Origin: CAYXZQ01 sp964469935
GTDB lineage: Archaea; Nanobdellota; Nanobdellia; Woesearchaeales; DSVV01
DNA length: 28,623 bases
Assembly: GCA_964469935.1 (NCBI GenBank)
Contig: CAYXZQ010000022.1
Span: 1 to 28,623, forward strand
Direction of reading: 5' to 3'
Shown here: positions 23,475 to 28,623 of the stretch, one piece after another
Layout of the letters: every line of letters begins with the position of its first letter
Position numbering within the stretch: position 1 is the first letter of the stretch
Made by a program: the position numbers and the translations under genes
The notes under the pieces: model-generated
Databases searched by the model: none
Told to the model about the DNA's origin: nothing
What the model saw: only the letters and a program-made list of their open reading frames with translations

Positions 23475-23612
23475 TCAATTTAAAGCTTTCTGTTTGCACA
23501 TGAGGCAGACGGTCTCCTCTTTCCAGCCATCAGGTGTCTCAAAATGCTCGACCCTGAATACCAGCGAATGGCACTTCGGACATGAGCCTTCAAGCAGTGT
23601 TGCAAATGACAT
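23475..23612 (-). CDS. Small zinc-ribbon protein
   Basis: From the ATG at 23612 the product has 45 residues, with two CxxC pairs, SCPKCH (12-15) and VCLMCK (36-39), separated by 20 residues: a typical zinc ribbon. GGGGGG lies four bases before that ATG. The frame is open upstream to a TTG at 23705 and would add 31 residues with another CLSC and a Cys, preceded by AGGGGG at 23709-23714 close to the predicted transcript start. The longer form (about 75 residues) cannot be excluded. Partner or target unknown; such ribbons often bind RNA or transcription factors. Confidence 0.55.
   Translation of the reverse strand: MSFATLLEGSCPKCHSLVFRVEHFETPDGWKEETVCLMCKQKALN
23477..23484 (-). promoter_or_regulatory. 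TATA-like element before the helical hypothetical gene
   Basis: TTTAAATT on the minus strand, centred 28-29 nt before the ATG at 23452. It overlaps the final codons of the zinc-ribbon gene, so co-transcription with that gene is equally possible. Confidence 0.4.
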
Positions 23613-23735
23613 TTTTCCCCCCGGCCACACCAGTCTCATGCAGCCATGTCTTTTTTTCACAGGCTTATGCCTGAGGCAGGACAAGCAAAAAACTGATAAC
23701 AACAACGCCCCCTGCTAGATGCAGAAGGCTTTCCT

Positions 23736-23745
23736 ATTTATAAAT
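23736..23745. promoter_or_regulatory. Palindromic TATA box, possibly bidirectional
   Basis: ATTTATAAAT is a perfect palindrome. Going left it predicts a transcript start near 23714 for the zinc-ribbon gene. Going right it predicts a start near 23767, just before GGGG at 23771 and a 23-codon frame at 23779. The leftward use is the better supported. Confidence 0.5.
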
Positions 23746-23778
23746 GTTTTGTTTTTCGTCACTAAAAAGTGGGGAAAA

Positions 23779-23850
23779 ATGACAAATAATAGAGGCAGTA
23801 TACATAGGTTGAAACCAGGCGTGCTGATACAGCCCGGCACCGGAAGATAA
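23779..23850 (+). CDS. Possible 23-residue leader peptide upstream of the polyamine operon
   Basis: An ATG with GGGG four bases upstream opens a 23-codon frame (starts MTNNRGSIHRLKPG, basic, ends in TAA). The palindromic TATA box lies about 38 nt before it. Nothing else occupies 23746-23880. It may be a chance frame; no family can be assigned. Confidence 0.2.
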   Translation: MTNNRGSIHRLKPGVLIQPGTGR

Positions 23851-23884
23851 GGCATTGGAACAGCTGAATTTTAAAACAACAAAC

Positions 23885-23892
23885 TTTAAATA
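23885..23892 (+). promoter_or_regulatory. TATA box of the polyamine operon
   Basis: TTTAAATA predicts a transcript start near 23914, about 160 nt before the AdoMetDC ATG. Most other first genes of this window have no leader, so this leader is exceptional. It contains the two small frames at 23937 and 23951. Confidence 0.6.
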
Positions 23893-23936
23893 CAAGTTCG
23901 GAAAAACAAACAACAAAATATTGACCGAGGAATGGT

Positions 23937-23951
23937 ATGTATCGTAATTGA
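23937..23951 (+). CDS. Four-codon leader ORF (MYRN)
   Basis: ATG TAT CGT AAT TGA, with GAGG at 23927-23930 six bases before the ATG. Its stop overlaps the start of the 42-codon frame as TGATG, a typical arrangement for termination-reinitiation. Whether it is translated is unknown; its position about 23 nt after the predicted transcript start makes it the first frame ribosomes would meet, apart from an ATG at 23932 in another frame. Confidence 0.35.
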   Translation: MYRN

Positions 23952-24079
23952 TGAGGATGAATCAGACAGTTGTTGTGGACAGGGTAGAGTTTTTAGAGAC
24001 AGTTCACTATAATCTTGAATCCAACAGACCTGCATCCTTGCCTGAATTTCTGCCGTCCCTGTGGGGAGGCGCAATATGA
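23951..24079 (+). CDS. 42-residue ORF overlapping the AdoMetDC start
   Basis: The frame starts MRMNQTVVVDRVEFLETVHY and ends LPEFLPSLWGGAI. Its TGA overlaps the AdoMetDC ATG as ATGA, and its own ATG overlaps the stop of the four-codon frame by one base. Codon choice (AGG for Arg, GTG, CTG, GAG) resembles real genes of the window. The AdoMetDC Shine-Dalgarno GGGGAGG is inside its last codons, so translating it would control access to the AdoMetDC start. No family recognised; it may be a regulatory peptide or a small protein. Confidence 0.5.
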   Translation: MRMNQTVVVDRVEFLETVHYNLESNRPASLPEFLPSLWGGAI

Positions 24080-24462
24080 AATCCCTCGGAAACCATCTCC
24101 TTGTCGAGCTTTATTCCTGCGACTCAGACATAATCAATGACAAGGACAGGGTCGAGAAGATACTCAACCAGGCAGCTGAGATCTCCGGTGCGACAATCAT
24201 AAAATCGGTCTTCCACAAGTTCAGCCCGCACGGGATCTCTGGAGTGATAGTGATTGCCGAGTCTCATTTCTCAATCCACACCTGGCCTGAATTCGGATAC
24301 TGCGCGCTCGACATCTTCACCTGCGGTGACAAGATAGACAACTATAAGGCGCTAAATTTCCTCAAGAAGGAATTCGGTACGAAGAACATATCCGTGGTGG
24401 AAAGCAAGAGAGGTATTCTGGACATGCCTGTCGAGAAGATCAGGCACAAGCCGGATGTATGA
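24076..24462 (+). CDS. speD: S-adenosylmethionine decarboxylase proenzyme
   Basis: AdoMetDC makes decarboxylated AdoMet, the aminopropyl donor for spermidine. The 128-residue proenzyme is of the small archaeal/Thermotoga class: it self-cleaves at Glu62-Ser63 (IAESHFSIHTWPE, residues 60-72) and Ser63 becomes the pyruvoyl cofactor. Other family residues are at the same numbers as in the T. maritima enzyme: Ser55, His68 and Cys83 (DIFTCGD). The ATG at 24076 has GGGGAGG six bases upstream and overlaps the 42-codon frame. A GTG start at 24061 would only add five residues and lose the spacing. The next gene overlaps by four bases. Confidence 0.95.
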   Translation: MKSLGNHLLVELYSCDSDIINDKDRVEKILNQAAEISGATIIKSVFHKFSPHGISGVIVIAESHFSIHTWPEFGYCALDIFTCGDKIDNYKALNFLKKEFGTKNISVVESKRGILDMPVEKIRHKPDV

Positions 24463-24851
24463 AGATGAAAAGCGAATGGGAGAGAAGATTCAGGGAAGAA
24501 GATGCCTGGGGCATGATTACAAGCGTGGATGTGCATGGCTGCAGCCCTGAGACGATAAGGGACCCTGATGCCATAAAGAGGTATGTAGTCGAGCTCTGCG
24601 AGATGATAGAGATGAAGCGGTTCGGCGAGACAGTGGTCGTCAATTTCGGCGAGGACGAGAGGGTCGCGGGATATTCCATGACGCAGCTAATCGAGACGTC
24701 GCTGATATCAGGGCATTTCGCCAATGAGTCGAACAGGGTATTCATGGACATATTCTCCTGCAAGGCGTATGACCCCAAGGTCGTCGCCGAGTTCACGATG
24801 AAGTTCTTCGGCGGAAAGGATTATGATGTCAACACCATATTCAGAAAATGA
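24459..24851 (+). CDS. Divergent AdoMetDC-family paralogue (pyruvoyl decarboxylase-like)
   Basis: The 130-residue product is a second AdoMetDC-fold protein. It aligns without gaps to the first gene over the active site with an offset of 18: Ser73 (Ser55), Ser81 (Ser63, pyruvoyl precursor), His86 (His68) and Cys101 in DIFSCK (Cys83) are all kept. The residue before the cleaved bond is Thr80 instead of Glu, and HTWPE is HFANE. So self-processing seems possible while the substrate pocket differs. Known precedents: Sulfolobus arginine decarboxylase evolved from AdoMetDC, and trypanosome prozyme activates AdoMetDC. It overlaps its neighbours by four bases on each side. Arginine/ornithine decarboxylase or AdoMetDC partner are both open. 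Confidence 0.82.
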   Translation: MKMKSEWERRFREEDAWGMITSVDVHGCSPETIRDPDAIKRYVVELCEMIEMKRFGETVVVNFGEDERVAGYSMTQLIETSLISGHFANESNRVFMDIFSCKAYDPKVVAEFTMKFFGGKDYDVNTIFRK

Positions 24852-25678
24852 GCGAGACATGGATAAGGGACAAATGGACCACAAGCGGCTGCTCAGTCAC
24901 AGTCAAGATAACAGAATCACTGGAGACAGTAAGGACTGATTACCAGAAGCTCGAGGTCGTGAAATCGGAGAAGCTCGGCAAAATCCTTCTTCTTGACGAT
25001 GTGATTCACCTGTGCGAATCCGATGAGTTTGCATACCATGAGATGATAGTGCACCCTGCGATGCATGCGCACCCTTCCCCGAAGAAGGTGCTCATAATCG
25101 GCGGTGGCGACGGCGGGGCTGCAAGGGAGGTCCTCAGGCACGATGTTGACGAGGTCCACCTGTGCGATATCGACAAAGGCGTCATCGACATCTGCAGGAA
25201 GCATTTCCCTGAGATATCGAAGAGTTTCGACGACAACAGGCTCAAGGTTTTCAATGAGGACGGCAACCTCTTCCTTGACAGCAGGAAAGGCGAGTACGAC
25301 ATAATAATCGTGGACTCGTCAGACCCTGTCGGGCCTGCGAAAGTGCTGTTCAGCGAGGGTTTCTACAGGAAGATATTTGACGCGCTCAAGAAAGACGGCA
25401 TCGCAGCCACGCAGTCGGAGGGGATGTTCTTCGACAGGAAGACAATTGTCGAGCTCTTCAGCTTCAACAGGAAGATATTCCCTGAACTTCATTATTACTA
25501 CACGCTGATTCCGACATACCCTTCAGGGACCATCGGGTTCTCGTTCTGCTCTAAGAGATACGGGCCTCTGGAAGATGTCAGGGAGACCGGGCTTGAGTTC
25601 AGGTACTACAGCCAAGAAATCCACAGGGCGGCATTTGTCCTGCCTGCATTCATGAAGAAAGCGCTCCAAGAGGCTTAA
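24848..25678 (+). CDS. speE: Spermidine synthase / polyamine aminopropyltransferase SpeE
   Basis: SpeE moves the aminopropyl group from decarboxylated AdoMet to putrescine or another amine. The 276 residues match the usual length. Seen: LLLDDVIHLCESDEFAYHEM at 47-66 (family LDG..Q...DEF.YHEM), IIGGGDGGAAREVLRH at 83-98, the acidic loop CDIDKGVIDICRK at 106-118, IIVDSSDPVGPAKVLF at 153-168 with the catalytic Asp, and PTYPSGTIGF. The Gln usually found in the gatekeeper LDGVIQ segment is His here (VIHLCESDEF). It is the third gene of the polyamine operon, starting ATGA inside the paralogue's stop. Confidence 0.95.
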   Translation: MSETWIRDKWTTSGCSVTVKITESLETVRTDYQKLEVVKSEKLGKILLLDDVIHLCESDEFAYHEMIVHPAMHAHPSPKKVLIIGGGDGGAAREVLRHDVDEVHLCDIDKGVIDICRKHFPEISKSFDDNRLKVFNEDGNLFLDSRKGEYDIIIVDSSDPVGPAKVLFSEGFYRKIFDALKKDGIAATQSEGMFFDRKTIVELFSFNRKIFPELHYYYTLIPTYPSGTIGFSFCSKRYGPLEDVRETGLEFRYYSQEIHRAAFVLPAFMKKALQEA

Positions 25679-25684
25679 CAGTAA

Positions 25685-25692
25685 TATTTATT
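25685..25692 (+). promoter_or_regulatory. TATA box of the ferritin-like gene
   Basis: TATTTATT centred about 28 nt before the ATG at 25717; only 38 nt separate speE from the gene, and a leaderless transcript is expected. Confidence 0.55.
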
Positions 25693-25716
25693 AAAGATTG
25701 TTTCCATTGACATTGC

Positions 25717-26160
25717 ATGGACAGGGATGAGATTTTCAATTGGGGAATAAATTACGAGAACGAAACATACTACTTCTATGTCGAAAACAGCAAAAAATTT
25801 CCTGAGTTCGAGGAATTGTTCATCTCTCTTGCCCTGCAGGAATACCGCCACAAGCGGCTGCTGGAATTCTTCAGGGAGGGCTATGATTTCGAGGAAGCGA
25901 ACAGGAAAGCGAACGAGGAGAATGTTCTGGAATACGCAATGAGACCCGGTGTCAAGGAGGACACCAAGGTCTATGAAGAAGCGGGTGATGTAATAAAGAC
26001 CGCGCTCAAGATAGAGCAGGAATCATTCGATGTGTATTCCACCATGCACAGGGAGCAGACCGACGGGGAACTCAAAAAACTCCTGAAGAGGCTCATGGAG
26101 ATGGAATACAGCCACGTGGTCCTGATAAAGGAGCAGCTCGGAAAATATCTCTCTTCCTGA
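25717..26160 (+). CDS. Ferritin-like (rubrerythrin-type) diiron protein
   Basis: The 147-residue helical protein carries repeated iron-ligand motifs: ENETYYFYVENSKK at 15-28, LQEYRHKRLLEFF at 40-52 (ExxH), KIEQESFDVYSTMHRE near 101-116, and EMEYSHVVLIKEQL near 130-143 (ExxH). This is the four-helix ferritin-like fold with two E...ExxH pairs. No rubredoxin-type Cys4 domain is present, so it is a bare four-helix protein, probably for peroxide or iron handling. The precise activity cannot be read. Transcribed on its own from the TATA box at 25685. Confidence 0.85.
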   Translation: MDRDEIFNWGINYENETYYFYVENSKKFPEFEELFISLALQEYRHKRLLEFFREGYDFEEANRKANEENVLEYAMRPGVKEDTKVYEEAGDVIKTALKIEQESFDVYSTMHREQTDGELKKLLKRLMEMEYSHVVLIKEQLGKYLSS

Positions 26161-26205
26161 TTGCCGTGCCATATTGCCGTTTTCTTTGGGAATGAGGCAA
26201 AAAGC

Positions 26206-26213
26206 AATATATA
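26206..26213 (+). promoter_or_regulatory. TATA box of the deacetylase-like gene
   Basis: AATATATA centred 26 nt before the ATG at 26236; it supports that start against the longer frame opening at a TTG at 26161. Confidence 0.65.
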
Positions 26214-26235
26214 CACCTGTGAATTCCCTCCTGAG

Positions 26236-27027
26236 ATGAACAGAAGAGAACTTTTGATGAAGGCGGGGATTTTCGGAATCTCCACAATGCTGCCTAATCT
26301 TACTTATGGGAAAGCCAGGCAAAAAGCCAAAGGGCTCTGCATCATATTTGACGATGCAGGAGGGAGCAGGGAGACGATTTCATCGCTGGAAAGGCTGGCC
26401 AAGGGGGGGGTTGTTGCAAACATCGCTGTCCTGCCGGGGACGAGGCTCGAGAAGGAAGCTCTTGACATCCTTGTAGGTTATAACAATGCTGACGTGCTCC
26501 TTCACCAGCCCATGGAACCCCATGACCTGGAGCACAACAGGCCTGAGGAGCATGTCCCCAAGGATTTAGGAAAATGCAATCCGGTTGACTGCACTGCAAT
26601 ATATAATTGCCATTCACCCGAAGAGGCCTATGATATCGTGAAGAAAAATGCTGAACATCTGAACAGATATCTGGACAGGGCGCATAGGAATATAGCCGGG
26701 CTGAACAATCACATGGGAAGCCTGGTGACAGAGGACTGGAGGCTGATGAGGGCTGTGAGCAGGTATGCGAGGGATAATGGGCTTGTAGTCATCGACAGCA
26801 GGACATCTGCAAATAGCGTGTTTTACGAAACAGCTTTCCTTTCCGGTGCCAGGGCATACAAGAGCAGGATGTTCATCGACAGGCATGCTGAAAAGAAGCT
26901 GCGAAAGCTGCTTGAATTCCCGAAGCAGATACTCGCGATAGGTCATCTCCAGGACAGGGAGACTGTGGATGCATACGTCAGGGTCGCAAAAGATGAGAGG
27001 ATGCTAAAGGTCTCTGGACTTCAATAA
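26236..27027 (+). CDS. Divergent polysaccharide deacetylase, YibQ family, with Tat-like signal
   Basis: The 263-residue protein has the family's order of motifs: IIFDDAGGS at 36-44 (family VIDDLG), VLLHQPMEP at 87-95 (family HLPMEP), AGLNNHMGSLVTED at 154-167 (family GVNNHMGS) and VVIDSRTSANSVFYETA at 184-200. The N-terminus NRRELLMKAGIFGISTML has a twin-arginine and a hydrophobic stretch, suggesting Tat export. YibQ-type proteins have the polysaccharide deacetylase fold; their substrate is not well known. The neighbouring metal-free context gives no further hint. It may act on an envelope glycan or glycoprotein. Confidence 0.85.
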   Translation: MNRRELLMKAGIFGISTMLPNLTYGKARQKAKGLCIIFDDAGGSRETISSLERLAKGGVVANIAVLPGTRLEKEALDILVGYNNADVLLHQPMEPHDLEHNRPEEHVPKDLGKCNPVDCTAIYNCHSPEEAYDIVKKNAEHLNRYLDRAHRNIAGLNNHMGSLVTEDWRLMRAVSRYARDNGLVVIDSRTSANSVFYETAFLSGARAYKSRMFIDRHAEKKLRKLLEFPKQILAIGHLQDRETVDAYVRVAKDERMLKVSGLQ

Positions 27028-27063
27028 TGCCCAAATAATAAGAAAGCCTGACAATCGAAAAGC

Positions 27064-27071
27064 ATATAAAA
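27064..27071 (+). promoter_or_regulatory. TATA box of the methyltransferase-like gene
   Basis: ATATAAAA predicts a start near 27093, leaving a leader of about 28 nt before the ATG at 27121. Confidence 0.5.
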
Positions 27072-27120
27072 GAATGGTCTTGATTCGGAATTACTGTTGT
27101 CATTTTGAAAGATCGTGGTC

Positions 27121-28365
27121 ATGATGAAGCCAGACAAGAGATATTTTACAAATTCTCGAGGCAAGAAGATCAATATATTTCCGGGCTATTTCAGCCTCTA
27201 TGGCCTGGACCGCCTGCAATCATCCCATATCCTGTCAACAAGCGACAAGAAGATCGACTGGTCTTCATTCGAGATAGGGTTTTTCTCCAGCAAATACTAT
27301 TCCTTCAACATCCTTGTCGACTTCCTCAAGAAAAACGAGATCCCACTGAGATTTGACAGCCATCTGGACATAGGAAGCAGCCATGCGATCCAGTCACAGC
27401 TGCTCAAATACAGCGGCATAGTGAAAAATTCAGATGCAATCGACATATTCCGCGGATACCTGCCATTGAGGAAGAATATCCTTGAGAGGTACGTAAAAAT
27501 CCTTGCAGAACAACACAAACCTGCTGAAGAGAGCAGGAATCCTTCAGCCCCCAGGCTCAAGAACGTCGAAGCGCTGGTATCTCATGTGAACAATGCTGTC
27601 AATGCAAATAAGAAAAGACCCGTGTCGCTGCTTTCTTCCATTGACAGGAGACTGAAGGGAATCCTGCCCCTGAACAAGATGAGGGAGATCGTCACCCGGA
27701 GGATGAAGCGGGATCATCTCAGGTCATGGGAAGAGAAGTTCGGGTATGTTCCGGATGGATACATCACGAGATTCAGCTCTCCCTCGGGGGACCTTGACAA
27801 CTACCTCACCAAGGACATCTTCACCTTGTCCGGGAAGTATGATCTCATCACCAGCTTCCTCACATTGTCGTATTTCAACACTGAAAAGATAATCAAGAAG
27901 GTCTCGACTCTCCTTGATGACGGCGGGGTCTTTGCATTCACCTGCGATTACTGGTGGTACCCCATCAACTCCACAAAGATATCCGGCGACTTCCCGTACG
28001 CATGCCAGCGCCTTGAGAGGGATGACCTGAAAAGATATTATGAAGAGTTCCATCCGTCCCTTGCCACAGATGTCATGAAGAGGTATGATTACTATTCAAA
28101 GATCCATCCCACTATAGAGGATTACAGGTCAATCGGAAAAAAGAACGGCCTGACATTGGTTGCATCGCTGCGCATGGCCCCGAAGGGTTTTCTGCCCGTC
28201 AACAACGGGCCGAGGGGGATAACTCCCGATGTCCTGGACTCGCTTGAGGACGTATCCCTGAAGGAGATACTGGATGAGATACATGCTTTCAGGCCTGACG
28301 TGACACTGGACGACCTCAAGACCTGCTTCATCCTGTTGGTCTTCAGCAAGGACGGGCAGAAATGA
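27121..28365 (+). CDS. SAM-dependent methyltransferase-like protein with a large insertion
   Basis: The 414-residue protein has a Rossmann-type glycine motif DSHLDIGSSHAIQSQLL near 79-95 and an acidic end of strand 2 (SDAIDIF near 105-110). A late motif YDLITSFLTLSYFNTEKI (240-257) is followed by LLDDGGVFAFTCDYWWYP near 264-281, the usual post-motif of class I methyltransferases. About 100 residues lie between the first two motifs and the rest (115-215), a charged insertion (KKRPVSLLSSIDRRLKG). The C-terminal 110 residues contain TLDDLKTCFILLVFSKDG, the last strand. Substrate unknown. Alternative starts are a GTG at 27115 and an ATG at 27124; GTGGT at 27115-27119 may be the ribosome site. Confidence 0.75.
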   Translation: MMKPDKRYFTNSRGKKINIFPGYFSLYGLDRLQSSHILSTSDKKIDWSSFEIGFFSSKYYSFNILVDFLKKNEIPLRFDSHLDIGSSHAIQSQLLKYSGIVKNSDAIDIFRGYLPLRKNILERYVKILAEQHKPAEESRNPSAPRLKNVEALVSHVNNAVNANKKRPVSLLSSIDRRLKGILPLNKMREIVTRRMKRDHLRSWEEKFGYVPDGYITRFSSPSGDLDNYLTKDIFTLSGKYDLITSFLTLSYFNTEKIIKKVSTLLDDGGVFAFTCDYWWYPINSTKISGDFPYACQRLERDDLKRYYEEFHPSLATDVMKRYDYYSKIHPTIEDYRSIGKKNGLTLVASLRMAPKGFLPVNNGPRGITPDVLDSLEDVSLKEILDEIHAFRPDVTLDDLKTCFILLVFSKDGQK

Positions 28366-28444
28366 ATGCTTCAAGAGATCCGGTTTTCTGACGACCTTGC
28401 AGGACAGGGAGGCATCGGCAATGATCTTCGAAGAAAATTATGAA

Positions 28445-28461
28445 AGCCTCCGGAGGGATTT
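28445..28461 (-). repeat. Partial copy of the tRNA 3' end (fragment A)
   Basis: GCCTCCGGAGGGATTTG on the plus strand matches the first 17 bases of the tRNA 3' end at 28589-28605 exactly, 144 bp away. It corresponds to the acceptor-stem 3' strand, T-stem 3' strand and part of the T-loop. The next bases (tcc) diverge. It lies about 80 bp after the methyltransferase stop. Confidence 0.75.
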
Positions 28462-28467
28462 GTCCTT

Positions 28468-28556
28468 GTGAATCAAAGATTCACTGAACCCATCGAGCAA
28501 GCTCTTTGGACATCGGGAACAAGGTTCCCGGAACACCTCGTTCACCTGTGGTGAAC
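28468..28556. repeat. Four hairpins spaced exactly 9 nt apart
   Basis: Hairpin 1 GTGAATC/GATTCAC (28468-28484, loop AAA); hairpin 2 GAGC/GCTC (28495-28504, loop AA; spacer counted from the adjoining C at 28494); hairpin 3 CGGGAAC/GTTCCCG (28514-28530, loop AAG); hairpin 4 GTTCACC/GGTGAAC (28540-28556, loop TGT). Three of them have a perfect 7-bp stem and 3-nt loop but different stem sequences. Spacers are 28485-28493, 28505-28513 and 28531-28539. The set lies between two pieces of a tRNA copy. It may form a structured RNA or a DNA recombination or binding site. Confidence 0.7.
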
Positions 28557-28561
28557 TTCAG

Positions 28562-28576
28562 TGCACCCTCGACCTC
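28562..28576 (-). repeat. Partial copy of the tRNA variable loop/T-arm (fragment B)
   Basis: TGCACCCTCGACCTC matches 28604-28618 of the tRNA exactly (15 bp). Together with fragment A it makes up the 3' part of a tRNA copy, split in the T-loop by about 100 bp that hold the hairpins. The bases beyond it (AATC) do not match the tRNA. Confidence 0.7.
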
Positions 28577-28580
28577 AATC

Positions 28581-28588
28581 AAAAAAAA
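28581..28588 (-). terminator. T-run behind the tRNA
   Basis: Eight T on the minus strand follow directly after the acceptor stem (the first may be the discriminator base); archaeal transcription commonly ends at such runs. Confidence 0.5.
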
Positions 28589-28623
28589 GCCTCCGGAGGG
28601 ATTTGCACCCTCGACCTCGGGAT
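28588..28623 (-). tRNA. Partial tRNA (3' part; 5' part beyond the right edge)
   Basis: On the minus strand: anticodon-stem 3' strand TCCCG, variable loop AGGTC, T-arm GAGGG-TGCAAAT-CCCTC, acceptor 3' strand CGGAGGC, then T (discriminator). All stem lengths are right for a tRNA. The T-loop has TGC where TTC (T54-Psi55-C56) is nearly universal, which raises the possibility of a pseudogene. The anticodon is outside the window, so the amino acid is unknown; the GCC..GGC-type acceptor end with U73 would be compatible with a threonine tRNA, but this is a guess. Confidence 0.6.

Noticed and set aside
23773..23870. Box C/D small RNA upstream of the polyamine operon
   Set aside because: A TGAC-like C box and CTGA-like D box can be found, but neither matches the consensus well and no paired C'/D' boxes or terminal stem are visible.
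28445..28605. CRISPR array
   Set aside because: Only two copies of a 17-bp repeat 144 bp apart; they match the tRNA 3' end, and no cas genes are near.

Overview
The window is archaeal chromosomal DNA with dense, short-spaced genes. Evidence for archaea: an archaeal adenylate kinase 6/Fap7, winged-helix regulators with S-layer-like or membrane domains, class 1B-type AdoMetDC genes, and first genes of operons that carry an A/T-only TATA box centred about 25-28 nt before the ATG (leaderless transcripts), while internal genes use Shine-Dalgarno sites or ATGA overlaps. Several small helical or zinc-ribbon proteins look like families of uncultivated (DPANN-like) archaea, but the lineage cannot be fixed from the sequence.

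Region 1 (1-9213, minus strand) is a seven-gene purine operon read from purL: purSL fusion, purQ, purN, purD, a double-domain purE-like gene, purA and a purC running off the left edge. Region 2 (9325-14485, minus) is a hexosamine operon, glmM - TIM-barrel isomerase-like gene - glmU-like - glmS, giving UDP-GlcNAc from fructose-6-P; a duplicated scrap of the glmS 3' end lies just past glmS. Region 3 (14675-18541) holds a winged-helix/S-layer-like regulator, a small secreted protein, a 0.5-kb gap with an array of 10-bp palindromes, a coiled-coil winged-helix protein, Fap7 and a conserved unknown. Region 4 (18642-22441, minus) is an ABC-2 exporter (permease and ATPase) beside a membrane-anchored winged-helix protein. 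Region 5 (22485-23612, minus) has a HIT protein, a helical unknown and a zinc-ribbon protein.

Region 6 (23779-25678, plus) is a polyamine operon: AdoMetDC, a divergent AdoMetDC paralogue and spermidine synthase, joined by ATGA overlaps. Before it are a four-codon ORF and a 42-codon ORF, linked TGATG and then ATGA into AdoMetDC. Region 7 (25717-28365, plus) has a ferritin-like protein, a YibQ-type divergent polysaccharide deacetylase with a Tat-like signal, and a methyltransferase-like protein. The right edge (28445-28623) has the 3' part of a minus-strand tRNA, two separated copies of pieces of it, and between those pieces four hairpins spaced exactly 9 nt apart.

The most unusual signals are the nested leader ORFs of AdoMetDC, the AdoMetDC paralogue, the palindrome array near 16.35 kb, the tRNA-fragment/hairpin element at the right edge, and the PurE-like tandem protein lacking both catalytic histidines.
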